From the NCBI GenBank assembly GCA_031472005.1, contig PZJY01000012.1:62001-126000 (forward strand): DNA of 64,000 nt. Reading direction: 5' to 3'. This document shows positions 1 through 11,661 of this stretch, piece after piece (within the stretch, counting starts at the first letter, position 1; each line of letters starts with the position of its first letter). The notes under the pieces were generated by a model, which was not told where the DNA came from, made no database searches, and saw nothing but the letters and a program-made list of their open reading frames with translations. The position numbers were made by a program, and so were the translations under genes. The DNA is from Tetracladium setigerum (Eukaryota; Ascomycota; Leotiomycetes; Helotiales).

Positions 1-1498
1 GCCGTTGCCTCCAATCTTTGCAGAATAGCTCTATCCATCCCAACCAGTAAACGATCCAGCATCACCTACGAGTTATGGCTGCCAGACACCTGGACTGGGC
101 GCACCTTAGCAACCGGAAATGGCGGAATTGATGGATGTGTCAAGTATGAGGATCTCTCATACGGAACAGCTAATGGATTTGCTACTTATGGCACAAACAA
201 CGGCAAAAATGGAACCAGTGGTCTGGCATTCTACCAAAACTCTGACATTGTAACCGATTTCTCCTGGAGATCGTGAGTGATATCATTCTCATAGACATTC
301 TGCAGTGCTAAGACATATTTGTAGTCTACACACCAGCGTCGAGACAGGCAAGAAACTTACAGGACTATTCTACTCGCAGAGTCTTGGAAAGTCGTACTAC
401 ATTGGATGCTCACTCGGTGGCCGAATGGGTATCAAATCCTCTACCAGATTTCCAAACGACTTCGACGGCATTATTGCCGGAGCACCTGGCGTGGACTTCA
501 ACAATCTCGTGTCAGCCCGCGCCCGCTATTACACTATTACTGGTAACTCCACTTCGCCCAACTTTATCACAGGTGCACTATGGAGCGTCATCCACGACGA
601 GATCATCAAGCAATGCGACTCAATCGACGGTGTTGCCGATGGAATTCTCGAGAATCCCAGCAAGTGCAAGTCTGACCCAACGACGATGCTGTGTGCAGCA
701 GGCGCCACGGCAAACTGCTTGACCTCAGCTCAAATTAAGATTGTACAGGAGGTTTTCACCGACTTCAGATACCCTGTGACCAACAAGTTGATCTACCCAG
801 CCATGCAAGTGGGAAGCGAGGTCCTCAGTGCAACAAGACTCTACGCCGGCCTGCCGTTCGCCTATTCAGAGGTATGTATATACCAACTGCTGTCTTTTCG
901 AAGTGGTCGCAGATTCTAACAAGCAAATCAACAGGACTGGTTCAAATACGCTCTCTTTGACCCCACCTGGAATGCAGCAAAGTTCTCCTGGAAAGATGCT
1001 CTCTATGCTGAGCTCGCTAACCCAGCAGACATCCGCACCTGGCCAAGCCTCAAAGAATTCTCCTCCTACCGAAAATCCAACGGCAAGATCATCACCTTTC
1101 ACGGCGGACAAGACAACCAGATCACATCCTACAACACGGAGCGATTCTACGACAAGCTAGTTGCCGAGAACCGCGGCAACAATATTGAGGATTTCTACCG
1201 TTTCTTCCGTGTGCCAGGGATGAATCACTGCAACTCTGGACCTGGTGCTTGGGTTCTGGGACAGGGTGGCAATGCCCCCGCTGCTGGCATTGGATTTAAT
1301 CCTCAGTCGAATGTGCTTGCTTCTCTTGTTGCCTGGGTTGAGGATGGTATTGCACCTACGAGTATTGTAGGCACGAAGTTTGTGAGCGACAGGGTGGCTC
1401 TAGGTGTAGACTACACAAAGCGTCACTGTCTTTATCCTTCCACAAGTACTTACATCAGCGGCGATCCTAAGCTTCTGGCCAGTTGGAAGTGTATATAG
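1..1498 (+). CDS. Tannase/feruloyl esterase family protein, 5'-truncated by window edge
   Basis: Secreted carboxylesterase of the tannase/feruloyl esterase family, which cuts ester links between hydroxycinnamic or gallic acids and sugars. The exons I read are <1-272, 325-871 and 935-1498. They total 461 codons in frame from base 1, and the introns start GTGAGT and GTATGT. The family marks are visible: the nucleophile motif GCSLGGRMG (Ser in CS-x-GG), an acid-residue region around GGQDNQIT, and the paired HC motif in GMNHCNSGPGA. About 80-90 N-terminal residues, including the signal peptide, lie outside the window, judged by alignment to the full paralogue at 2044-3659. The protein ends SWKCI, like the paralogue's SWKCV. 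The exact substrate (feruloyl, tannin or other) cannot be told from sequence alone. Confidence 0.9.
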
Positions 1499-2043
1499 TG
1501 TTGTTTGATGTGGAGTTGTACGTTTGGATTAGCCGAGTTCAGCCAAAAGCATAGACTTAACACAATATGACAATCTCACACCTCACCCGGACCAGTGGGG
1601 GATTTGATATTTAGGTGATTCTGTGACCTTCCTTGAATGATTTGTGTCAAGGGGAGCCTTCTGAATGGTAGTGCGTCAGATAATTCTTTGCAGGGTTTGA
1701 GAGCGACCCGGAGACAACTTTGCGGGTTTGAGATTAAATCTTACATTATGGTATCAGTATACTGCGCAATGATTTCCCAGGTTATCTGACTTACCGATAT
1801 CTGGTTTCTTCGAGTTTCTTGGCCTCTCTGCAACTGTACCGGGATAAGTATGTAACTGCCCTACTGCGGTATTGCGTGTTCTGGCGTGCTCTGACGGTTA
1901 TCACAATGCATTCAAACTCTGGTTCTGGTCTTCTAGGGTTCTTATTTCACACAACTAACTTCTTGTCAAGATCATACAAGATATAGAATACACACTCCCC
2001 CACGCCATCTGAATCCCATTTCTACACTGGCAAACCAGGGCAC
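1499..2043. other. Convergent intergenic spacer
   Basis: This gap of about 545 bases lies between the 3' ends of two tail-to-tail esterase genes and should hold both 3' UTRs and terminators. I see no open frame or repeat worth reporting. Confidence 0.6.
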
Positions 2044-3659
2044 TTAAACGCATTTCCAGCTGTCCTTGTCCTTTGGATCCCCTACTCCTTGATACTCATT
2101 GCGAGCTGGCCACTTGCAATGGCTCCTCTTGAAGGCCACTCCAGAAGCTGCCGTACCATTGACAAACGCACTGCCTGTGATTGTTTCCGGCGCAATGCCC
2201 TCCTCCACCCATTGCACCATCGCCATCAACACATTCTCCTGTGGATCCAGCGAAGCCATGGTAGCCTTTCGGTTTCCAATGGCGCTTGCACCCGGTCCTC
2301 CTTGGCAGTGACCCATACCAGAGATGCGGAAGTAGCGGTAGAAGTCGTCGAGTTCAGTCGAAGTGAGATTCATGGTGTCTGAGACGTGTTGATAGTAGCG
2401 GGGCGAGTTTTCGCTGGAGATAACCGCGTCCGCGAGACCGTGGTAGTGGAGGATTTTACCACCTTTGTTCTTGAGAGGAGAGAGATCACCCTCCCAGGTC
2501 TCGATGTTGAAGCGGTTCAGCGTTGATGACAATACGTAGTCTGCGGGCTTCAGCGTGAACGCGTCCCAGTTCGGGTCGTTAAAGATGGCATAGCGGAACC
2601 AGTCAACAAATCCCACAGGGCTTCCCGACAAGTAGAGCCCTGGCAGTCCGAGAAGCTCAGCGCCCGGCTGCAGACGAGGGTAGACGAGAAATCCTGCATC
2701 ATCCAGCAGCGGTGAATAAATATTTCGAACAGTTTGGACCTGGGTGGGCGTGAGGCAATTAGTGCTGTTGGTGCTGTTTCCAAGACCGACGCCACATGTG
2801 AGACCTTCGGGATTGTAATTGCAAAGATCTGGGGATTCCAAGATGCCATCTTCCAAATTGTCCAGTCCGTCACACTGCTTGAGGATATCCTGATGGATAA
2901 TGGGCCACATGCTCGCAGGAACGAAGGTGTCGGATCCAACGGGTCCCGTGAGGAGTAGGAAGTGGCCACTCCAAGAAGTAAGGTTATTGTATGAGAAAGC
3001 AGGAGCCCAGCAACAATGCCATCGAAGTCATCTGGGAAGGTCTGGGCCTCTTTCATTCCTTGTCGACCACCGGTTGAGCAGCCCAGGTAGTAACTTTTGG
3101 TGTGTGGCGCTCCGTAGAAAGAAGCCGTAATCTTCTTGCCCACAACAACTCCTGTATGGAGGGCTCGATAGGCAAAGTCCTCGACCACGTCGGCATTGTT
3201 GAGGAAGGGTAGTCCTAGGTTGCCATCATGACCGTTGTTGGTGCCCACAGCAGCAAAGCCGAGAGATGCTGCGTACTCGATGTCTTCATACTGGATGCAG
3301 CCACCGAGACCACCATTACCAGTGCTGAGGAAGCGACCTGTCCAGGCATCTGGAAGCCAGACCTCGATTCGGATACTCGAGCGGTTAGAGCTCGCAACAG
3401 AGAGAACAACACGACAAAGGTCAACGGACACAGCCTGTGAGGGGCGTGTACAAGTTGGATGGCTATTCGGGAACTGAAGTGTCGTACCAGCTGCAACGGC
3501 TTCTGAAAGGGAGACGTTGCCGTTCGGGATGTTGAGAGAGCTTGCCAATGCGGTACACTTCGAGGAGAAGTCACGTGCAGAAATATCCGAGGATGGCGCT
3601 CCAACTGCCGGTGCAACCAAGGCAAAACTGCCGAAGGCCAAGATGCGAGCTGCTTTCAT
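2044..3659 (-). CDS. Tannase/feruloyl esterase paralogue, one-base frame break
   Basis: Secreted esterase of the same family as the gene at 1-1498, read on the opposite strand without introns. The start at 3659 opens a clear signal peptide (MKAARILAFGSFALVAPAVG). Family marks are GCSTGGRQG for the nucleophile serine, GLADAVIS for the acidic residue and GMGHCQGGPGA for the histidine. The frame starting at 3659 runs into conserved DFDGIVAG and then becomes nonsense. The conserved protein resumes in another frame at a run of three C (3006-3008), with codons 3008-3006 and 3006-3004 sharing one base, and continues to the stop at 2044. The span is 1616 bases, one short of 539 codons, which fits a single lost base. 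No GT-AG intron repairs this. It is either a consensus error or a recent null mutation. A TATA-like element lies about 93 bases upstream of the start. Confidence 0.88.
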
Positions 3660-4798
3660 GATAGAGATAGCAGAAGAGCTTGCTCGGGAGGAAATGATGA
3701 GTGAAAGAATGTGATGGAAAGTAATGAGACGAGTCTGGACATGCCAGGTCGTTTATACTTCAACTTCAAATATGCCGGCATTTCTTTACGATTCAGATGT
3801 GTCTGTTGTACTTCCAAGTAGTACTGTTGGAGAAAGGTTTACCCGCAGAGATATTAACGGCAATTTACAACGGGAAAGGAAGAGGTAAGGAAGGGAAAAG
3901 AGTAATTGATTAACCATGACGAGCCAGGGTCGATCTGGGGAACCCGCTAAGCCCCACACTGTACAGTAAGTTTCCATTTCCTGTTAAACTTTTGAGATAT
4001 GCGCTCCTGTTTCTATTCAACACATTCAATAAATATAAATAGCAAATAATATAGTGTGTGCAGTCCCACTACCATACAATGAATTGTACGTCTGGTACAC
4101 GTAGAGAATCCAACCTAACAAAAATACCTCTCGAAAAGACAATACTAAAAAGGCTTGGAGGCTTGGAACAAGACTCATGCATCATTCTCCGGAGATTGCC
4201 ACGAGTCGTGCGTTTCAAGCTTTGGAGGGTCATCGGAGACAGAACCATTTAAGGTTATCCTGTCACCGTCTTGGCGATCACAGCTTTCTTGCGTGCGTAT
4301 ACCCCTGGTACTTGATGCAATGAGGGGCCACGGGAGAGAAGTCCAAACTCTATTAACGGTCATGGACTCATGCTGGACGAACCTGGCAGTGTGCGTTATC
4401 AATCTCTCGGAATGGCCGAATCATAGGTAGATATCTGAGCAGTATGTCTACATTTGATCTTGAAACTCTATACACAAAATCTGTGAAATGATCTTCTCAT
4501 TTAATCATTCTAAAAGCAGCAAGTGTGATACAAACGGGCTGCCATTCGTTGCAGCCATCTAAAAGAAGGGTATAATAGAACCAGAGTATCTAACTAGTTG
4601 AGCTCCACCAGAGCGATCTCTTCAACTGAACGAAGCCAAACTCTTTGCCTGCAAGAAGTATGATATCTATACAAAATATAACATATAAACAAGAAGTCTG
4701 AATGCGAAAACGGTAATGAAAAATTTGCTCGATGAGGGCTAAGCGCGAGAAAAGAAGAGAAAGCATGCGTCAATCCACACAAAATGCTCTCGTGACGA
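3660..4798. other. Intergenic region, esterase promoter and GH16 3' flank
   Basis: About 1.1 kb. The left part is the promoter of the 3659 esterase and the right part the 3' flank of the GH16 gene. The short open frames here (for example 4058-4252 and 4155-4430) lack any recognisable domain or splice structure. Confidence 0.5.
3752..3758 (-). promoter_or_regulatory. TATA-like box of the 3659 esterase
   Basis: The minus strand reads TATAAAC about 93 bases upstream of the ATG, a normal distance for a fungal core promoter. This is inferred from the motif and its position only. Confidence 0.35.
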
Positions 4799-5934
4799 TT
4801 ACTGGTAAACGCGGACGGAGTTGATCTTCCAGTATCCATTCTCGAACGCAGCTGGATTTTGTGAGACATAGTCTTGACATGAGCTTGCCTTAGTTGAGCA
4901 TTCGCTTTGTCCCCAAACACCTCCTGCCCACTATAGAAGAAAAGTTAGTAACAATGAGCTTGGACTCGAGGAAAAAGAAAATCACGTACGTCTCCACAGA
5001 AAGTGGTATCAAAAATGATTTTCTGGTTCTGGAAATACTGGTCGATATTGCAATTTCCCCCGCCATTGAATGCTACCAAGGGTGTACCCCAATTGGTCGT
5101 CGCAGGTTGCAAAGCGTTGATATCAGCCGGAATAGCGTTCCTCGGAAAGAACCAGACGTAAATTCCTGAACTCTCCCACTGCATCGCATAAACACCCCCA
5201 GAACCAGCATTGAAATTGTCGCCAAATGGTGCTGTTGTACTTGCACTACATCCCTGATAGGCATTGTTGAAGTTGCAGTCGGGGTTTCCCAGGTTAGTCC
5301 CTGCATTTGAGCCGGCAATGTTCGCGTAACAGCCAGGTGCGGTATGAAGCGTTATGGCGTTGGTAGCCTGTCGATGAACACCCTCGAGAATATCGATCTC
5401 GCCGCTTCCTGGCCAGTTGGGTCCAAATAGCCAGTATGCAGGCCAGATACCACAGATGGAACCAGGCATGTGGAGGATATCAGCGATGAAGAGACCGTGG
5501 TTGTAGGATTTCTTGCTCTCGACACGGACTGAGGCGCGTCCTTTTGGAGGGCTGCTTGCGAGTTAGCTAGATATGAAATGTGTTTATGGGAATTTTTCGT
5601 ACTTCCAAGTTGTATAATCCACCCCCATGAAAATCTTATCATCATTGGTGTTGATCAATCCTTTGGCTCGTGCGTCGTTCTCGGTTTGATAGGAGACAAA
5701 TCCATGAGTCGGATCATCCCATGGGTAGAAGTCGAAGCTTTGGAAGAAGTTGGTGGATGTATAACTGTCTTTGAGAACGTAACCCCCGGCTGCGCGTTCC
5801 GAGACCGTGGTGCTATTGACATCGTTGTCCGTATGTAAGCGTGTATGTAAATGGGAGTGTACATGATGATGCACAGATCCAGCAGCGCTTAGGGAAGCGA
5901 GCATACCGATGATTACGAGATTCGAGAAAGACAT
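4799..5934 (-). CDS. Secreted GH16 family endo-beta-glucanase
   Basis: Glycoside hydrolase family 16 enzyme, likely a laminarinase or mixed-linkage beta-1,3(4)-glucanase acting on plant or fungal wall glucans outside the cell. Exons are 5934-5603, 5554-4990 and 4930-4799, totalling 1029 bases (342 residues), with introns of 48 and 59 bases. There is an N-terminal signal peptide (about residues 1-18), then a histidine-rich stretch. The catalytic motif GSGEIDILEG lies at about residues 160-168 and carries the E-x-D-x-x-E nucleophile and acid/base pair. The surrounding aromatics (WPAYWLFGPNWPG) and the C-terminal strand KINSVRVYQ are typical of the family. The reading frame is intact. Substrate preference among glucans is not decidable here. 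Confidence 0.93.
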
Positions 5935-8900
5935 AGTTGCGATTAGCCAAGTAGTGGAGTTCTGCAGAAAGACCGAGGCCAGCGGGAAGATTTGCAGATC
6001 GGGGTGGAAAGGAGGGGTTGATTATCAGGGTTGATCGTCAAGGTTGACAGCTACTTTCAAACGCGAAGGGATGGTGAAGTACTTATCTTCATGGTGCATT
6101 CACGATTGTACCTACCAAGTGACACTAGGCAGGAAAAAGTCAGCTGGATTCACAGTCGTGAATTCCTGCCAAGTGGAGGTACATCTCCACCATGAATGCG
6201 CTAACAGGGCCTTGCTAATGTGTTCGAGAATCGATTTAGAGAATCCCATTGGAGAAATGTTTGACCAAACTATGAACAGCTCCATAATTCTGCATGAGGG
6301 AGGGAAGATAATTGCTAGCATTCGCATCTTGGACGATGGATTTTATCCGAACGTAGGCTGGACCGCGACTAACGATCAAAGTAGGCCCAGTTGGAGGCAG
6401 GCGGGAATGTTCAGACCAGCAGCCATATGCAGAGTCGCCAACTCTAGCCACCTTGAAGTGTGAAGATGTAAGATGAAACACATCGACTTAGCGAATGAGA
6501 AGGCAGAAGTGCAGAAAGGCGATTAGGCAAGGGTTGGAAGATAAATGCGCCCTACCTTGAACGCATCCGGCGCCACAGCCAGTTTCTGGAAGCTGCAGGG
6601 TGTGCGGCTGTCAGGTTGTAGGATTGGGAATCTAGGACGTTGGTCCGAACTCGATGTGATAGCAATTGGGGGTCATCAAACGAAACGAAACAAGATGGAA
6701 GCTCCCGCCAACACAATTGCCGGTCGATCAACTCCAGTACCACTGGGCGAGTGATAGGTTTGGCCTGCTCGCTGGAGCCCTGTGAGACGATATCGTGGTG
6801 AAAGCAGTGAACAACGAAGCAGAGAAATGACTTTTGCAAGTTGCGCGTGGAATCGTCAGCTGCTGCCAGCTGGCACTTTCGTCATGTTGACGTGAAGTCG
6901 TACAAAAAGAAAAGGAAAGCATCCGCTGCCTTCTCACGTAATTAGTGCGTAGCCTTCATCGGATCGGACATGGCAGCTCGCGGCATGGTGGCGGAAGGGA
7001 GGGTTTGCGATATTCTTTCTGGTGGTAATGGGTGTGGTATTCGATCTTGAATATTGTTCCTTGAGGTAGGATTCAGGAAGGGGGAAGGGGGAAACGGGGA
7101 GAGAGTTCCTGTCGAGGTCAAATCTTTAAGCGAGAGAGAGTCTCCGGACCAATCACGCGCCCAGAACACGCTCTCATGCAAGGCAGTCAAACACACCACC
7201 AAAGTTTCAGCGGCTGATGGCGTTAACTGGATGGCAGGATGAGGCACTTGACTGCTGCCATTGGATACCACGATTTGCCTGGGTGGCAGCACTCATTACG
7301 CAGCTTTGACTCCGTGTTGTCTGGTGTTTCTTGGTTGAGTCGTGTGCTTGTGATTGGAATCTAGGTATTGGAATGTAATGTTAATATCCAGTACCTAGGT
7401 ACTTATGTTTCCCTTTGGGCTCGCACTGTGCAACTTACAGCTCATCACTCACAATCTACAAGTCAGAACGGCAGATATTGAAAGCCTTCCGAGAAATACA
7501 GTAGAGACATCTTGGGGAGCAAGAAAGCTCCGATGGTTGCTCACAGCTGAACCTCTTGGCAGGGCAACATGAGAGCTAATTGGATATGTCAAAAGATGCT
7601 GCAATCAAAAGAAGTAAAAGTTTCTACAGTAAGCAATGTACTCTGAGTTATATCGTACCCGAGCACTATTTGATAACTGACCTTCTTGACCCTTTCTTGG
7701 AAGTGATCTGTGGCGGGGAGACTGCGTTCCCGTGATAGCCATGTGACTCAGCTCCGCTTTGTAAGCAGTGCAACTCTCCACAGCTCTCCACGAACGCAAC
7801 TCCACCACAAACGATCGGTGCGCTACTTCCTTTTCCAAGCGAAACCTTTCCCGGCTCCCAGCTGTTGGATATTTGAAGGCTTTCCATCTGATTTCGAATA
7901 TTCGGTCCCTTCCTGGTGAACAGTATCAGCCGTGGCGTAGAAGATCAGCTGCAGCGGAAGACACATACATTACGATTGCAAGAAAGGACATGTGCCCATT
8001 CCTACCGGTGACTCGACCTTCAGCCTTTGCATACATGTCCGAAGATCTTTTCCAAGGCTACTCCTTCAGGTCCGACAAATCTATCTTTGTTCTGCTGAGG
8101 ACATGATAGAGTTTGACATTTTGGAATTTGGACGCCTGGTTGAGCAAAAAGCTTAGATTAGGATCGATATTCAGGTCCGCCACTGCACGCGCTTTGACTG
8201 TCAAGGAATTTCTACGCTCGATGTTGCTGTGTAATCTGTACTTCGGATATCGCGGTTGCTAAGAACAATTTGAGATCTGGCCTTCGGCTCGAAATAGGCT
8301 GGAAAGGTGATCTTCCTTTCCTACTCTCACTTTGTGTGCCGTTTGCAAGTGGCAGAGCTCAAGCTCAGCATTTTAGACAAGGTCTGGCAAGGTTTCCTGG
8401 TTGTTACAAGCAGTCTATCTAGTATTTTGAAGTTTTCTCTTGTGTACAGTGTACCTCGACCGTTCTCCCATCTGGTTCTTGGCACTCTGTTTGTGTACAA
8501 AGCGAGTTCAGAAAGGCAAAGAATTCCTGGGATTTCTCAATCTAGACCTCTGTATCTTTTTAAGCTCCGCATCTAGTGCCCAAATTGTGTTCCTCGGAGA
8601 TCCCGGACAGCTCCTTTTCTGGGACGTAGCACACGTACCATCCATGTTCTGAAAGGTATGGCGTGTATACACACTCATATTCTTATCAGATGTTGTTACA
8701 AAACATCGTGCTACTCTGTGACTTTCAAAGGAGTTTTATGCTATAATATAACTTTCTGGTAGTGGAAAGTATTGGCAGGTACACGATCTGTCAGTCGTTT
8801 CACTTGACAAACTGGCCTAGTATGCTTTGGACTTGTATCTGGCACAGCAGAGTTCAAATCTTCAACCCCTTTCTCTCGTTTTCAAACAGGCCACTCTTGA

Positions 8901-9204
8901 CATATTTATAGGCCTCACCATGATAGAATCGTGTCATTCCTCGCAAACTGCTCTCGGCGATGTTAGATATTTCAAATTGTATTTTGTGCTCAACCTTCAA
9001 GTTATGAGCCCATTACCCAGTGTTATCGTCCCCCAAAGGCATTGATGTAAAAAGCTTCATTAGTGTTAAAGCTTAGGGAATTCGCATGCACAGAGAAAAT
9101 ACAAAGAACACAAATTACTTCAGCTCATCGAGCAGAAGAGCGAGGGGAACTTCTATAAATTGAGACACCCCGTCCTTCAAAACATCCTTCAACACACACT
9201 AAAA
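5935..9204. other. Long intergenic region without a convincing gene
   Basis: About 3.3 kb between the GH16 gene and the small secreted protein. Many open frames of 60-140 codons exist on both strands (for example 6044-6463, 6942-7292 and 7768-8106). None shows a domain, a believable signal peptide or a splice pattern. Part must be the GH16 promoter. A non-coding transcript or a small unrecognised gene cannot be excluded. Confidence 0.5.
9154..9160 (+). promoter_or_regulatory. TATA box of the small secreted protein gene
   Basis: TATAAAT lies about 45 bases upstream of the ATG at 9205 and is followed by an AC-rich leader. The spacing and the clean box suggest a strong, short-leader promoter, as is common for fungal secreted proteins. 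This is inferred from sequence only. Confidence 0.45.
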
Positions 9205-9861
9205 ATGCAATTCCTCTTTCTCATTTCAAAACTCGCACCTATTCTGGCCCTCGCCTCAGCCTTTCCTCTAACTCCCCGGGTCGAGGTCCGAGTTGATACA
9301 AATGCATACAACACCTCCGCCGGCGCCCTCGCAACCAACTACCCAGGAGGTCTCGACTTCTACAGCAACTGCTGGAATGCCAAAGGTTGCAAATGGGAAC
9401 AAGCAGTCGACAACAAAGGCAATCAAATCAGAGGAGCCTCTCAATGCTCTTGCAACAAAAATCCAGACGAATGGGCGTGAGTGATACCCCCTCTTCCAAA
9501 GCTTGTTCCCCTCACTCGGGTCACACCATTTGTATCAACTTTTTTTAACACATACGCACACAGCGATCTCATCTGGTTCTACTCCCAAACCGCCTTTACA
9601 GGCGATCTCTACAAGGGCTTCGGACACTACGGAGAATGCCAAGATCTTCCCACTCGCTGGAATGGCAGGACGCAATCTTGTCAACTTTCTCCGAGTCCGG
9701 CTGCTATATGCAAGATATATACACAGCCAGGATGTGATGGTAGTTCTGGGGTGTATACTACGAGGGATAGCTCTAAGTTGAGTGAAAATCAGATTCGGGA
9801 GTTTGTTGGGTTTTATAAAAATGGGGTGAGGAGTTGGAGGTGTGATAGGAAGGCTGGTTGA
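9205..9861 (+). CDS. Small cysteine-rich secreted protein, candidate effector
   Basis: A 189-residue secreted protein from exons 9205-9476 and 9564-9861 (570 bases; intron of 87 bases, GTGAGT...CACAG). I chose the ATG at 9205 because it opens directly into a hydrophobic signal peptide (about residues 1-20, ending near ASAFP). An in-frame AUG-less leader precedes it. The mature part has nine cysteines spread over the chain, including CSC and C-x-x-x-x-C pairs, and many Gly, Asn and Trp/Tyr residues. I recognise no enzyme motif. Size, secretion and cysteine content fit a small secreted effector-like or cell-wall-associated protein, but no function is shown. It sits between two wall-degrading enzyme genes. 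The odd cysteine number means at least one thiol is free or pairs between molecules. Confidence 0.82.
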
Positions 9862-10196
9862 GATGGTTTCAACTCGTAGTTGGAAAGGGGGTAAATGGGT
9901 GGGATGGGATGATGAGCTATTGTTGTGGGTGAGGGGTCTTCACTCGTTTTTGGGAGGTCAACTTCTGCCAACTTCATGGTATGTATTTCATTTGGGTAAA
10001 CGACAAGGAAAGATTCAAAGAGTTATTCCTGTTCTACTTTTCACGGTGGCCCCTTAGCCAGTCGCAATCAAATCCCATTTTCCCAATACCTAAGTTCTGA
10101 TTGTACGGTTCGTGACAGAGCGACTATTCAAATATTAAAAAATGAGTTCAACTGCTAACTTCGAATTATCCAACGTTTCTCACTCAACATCCAATT
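9862..10196. other. Short convergent spacer
   Basis: About 335 bases between the 3' ends of the secreted-protein gene and the GST-like gene. I see no feature here. Confidence 0.5.
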
Positions 10197-11235
10197 TCAC
10201 AACTTGGGCTTCGCCTCCTCTTTCGGTAAAATCTCCAAATCCCTCCACGGAATACCCAAAAACTCCCACATGAAGTGAAACCTAACATCGCATGCAGTCA
10301 GCACAACAAATACCCCTCTCGTGCACAAAATGTCAACAAATATCAAACATAAACATACCTGTCACTCCCAAAGAATGGCTCCTCCACCCCTTCCCCATTC
10401 GTAACCCACATCCACGGTGCGCCAAACGCTCCCAGATCAAGCGCTTTCTGCGTATTCTCCAGCAATTTATCTTTCCACTCCTTTTCTGTTGCTGAAGACA
10501 TGATAGTTTCGACTTCTTGGGGGTAAAGAGGGCGCTGTTAGTGAGCACTGAGTGGAGGGATTCGGGGACAGTGATGTTAACTTGGGGTGGGGTCCAAAGG
10601 GTGCGGAAAAAGGTGAGCCAGATTGATTCGAATTTGGCGGCGGGGAAGTTGGATTTTATGTAGCAGAGAGCTCTTTGGGGCTGTTTTTGGAGGAAGAGTG
10701 TTAGCTTTTGAGATTTGCGATGTTTGGCGATGTTTTGCGATAGAATATTGAAGCGAATATCTTCGGATTTTTAAGATTTCACAAGGGAAAATTAAAGTAC
10801 TCACCAATAGAGTAACAGGCGGGAAGAAATCCGGAGTTTGAAGGAGCTCCAAGTCATAATATTTCTTCGCTCGCTTAAGATCATAATTTCCATACTTTGC
10901 TTTCGCGGGGAGAGTCCAAGGTGGTTTATTTCCAGAGCCATGATTTATGCCGCCAAGGAAGACTGGAATGAAACTGATATGATCGTTAGTGAGATTCCGG
11001 GTGCGTTGGGCAGACGGACTTACTTGACTGTGACATCGTGACCTGCAAGGGCGTCTCGGTTTCGAAGAAGATAGGTGATGGCCATGTAACTGTAGAAAGA
11101 GGCTTGGGTGATTGAGATCAGTCCGTGTGAACTTACGCAACAACGATTCGATTAAACAAAGGCGGCTGCCTTATAATAGAATGTCGGATGAAAGGACTCA
11201 CAGCAATCCAAGTAGCAGTCAATATTCCCTCCCAT
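10197..11235 (-). CDS. Kappa-class GST / DsbA-like thioredoxin-fold protein, one-base frame break
   Basis: Thioredoxin-fold protein of the kappa glutathione transferase / 2-hydroxychromene-2-carboxylate isomerase family, probably conjugating glutathione to or isomerising small aromatic compounds. Exons are 11235-11202, 11102-11025, 10974-10805, 10680-10359 and 10281-10197. Visible marks are MGGNIDCYLD at the N-terminus, the SSFYSY active-site region, the conserved GGINHGSGNKPPWTLPAK segment, and near the C-terminus GAFGAPWMWV and PFFGSDRF. Exon lengths sum to 689, one base short of a multiple of three. The break maps to the run of five G at 10519-10523: upstream the frame reads ...ALFTPK, while the conserved ...EVETIMSS continuation is in the next frame. 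I see no intron here that could repair it. It is divergent from the SDR gene, so the two may share control in detoxification. Confidence 0.82.
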
Positions 11236-11661
11236 CTTGTCGAATTGCCGTGAAGGAACCAATCCGATGATAATGATATCAACAGCGATGGAAAAGGCGT
11301 GCTCGAGTGCAGGAAGAGGATGAATCGATTTCTGTGAAGCTTAATTTTCTCGATCACTCATCAGTGGTCTAAACAACAGCTTTATAATGCATGAAAAAGG
11401 ATCAAAGATGTTGATGTCGTTGTCAGACCTGGATCCCCAGAAGCTGGGGAAGTGGGGCACAAAACAGGCCGAGGCATCTCGTGGACAACACGCCGACCAC
11501 CGCTGACATGATCACTAATTGAACCTTCCATTCTATCCCGAGCTCTACAGCAAACACCACGGCACCGGAACGATAGTTCAAAGCTCTATAAACGATGGCA
11601 TCAACTCCATTGTTTTTGAGTATATTCCCAAACGACTGATAAAATCACCAAGAACGAAACA
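11236..11661. promoter_or_regulatory. Divergent promoter region, GST-like and SDR genes
   Basis: A 426-base gap between two genes that point away from each other, so it should carry both promoters. The SDR side has a TATA-like box at 11587-11593. Co-regulation is inferred, not shown. Confidence 0.5.
11587..11593 (+). promoter_or_regulatory. TATA-like box of the SDR gene
   Basis: TATAAAC lies about 70 bases upstream of the ATG at 11662. This is assigned from motif and spacing only. Confidence 0.4.

Noticed and set aside
3000..3020. Intron or programmed frameshift to explain the esterase break
   Set aside because: No GT-AG pair of usable length fits, and programmed slippage is not known for this family. 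A lost base is simpler.
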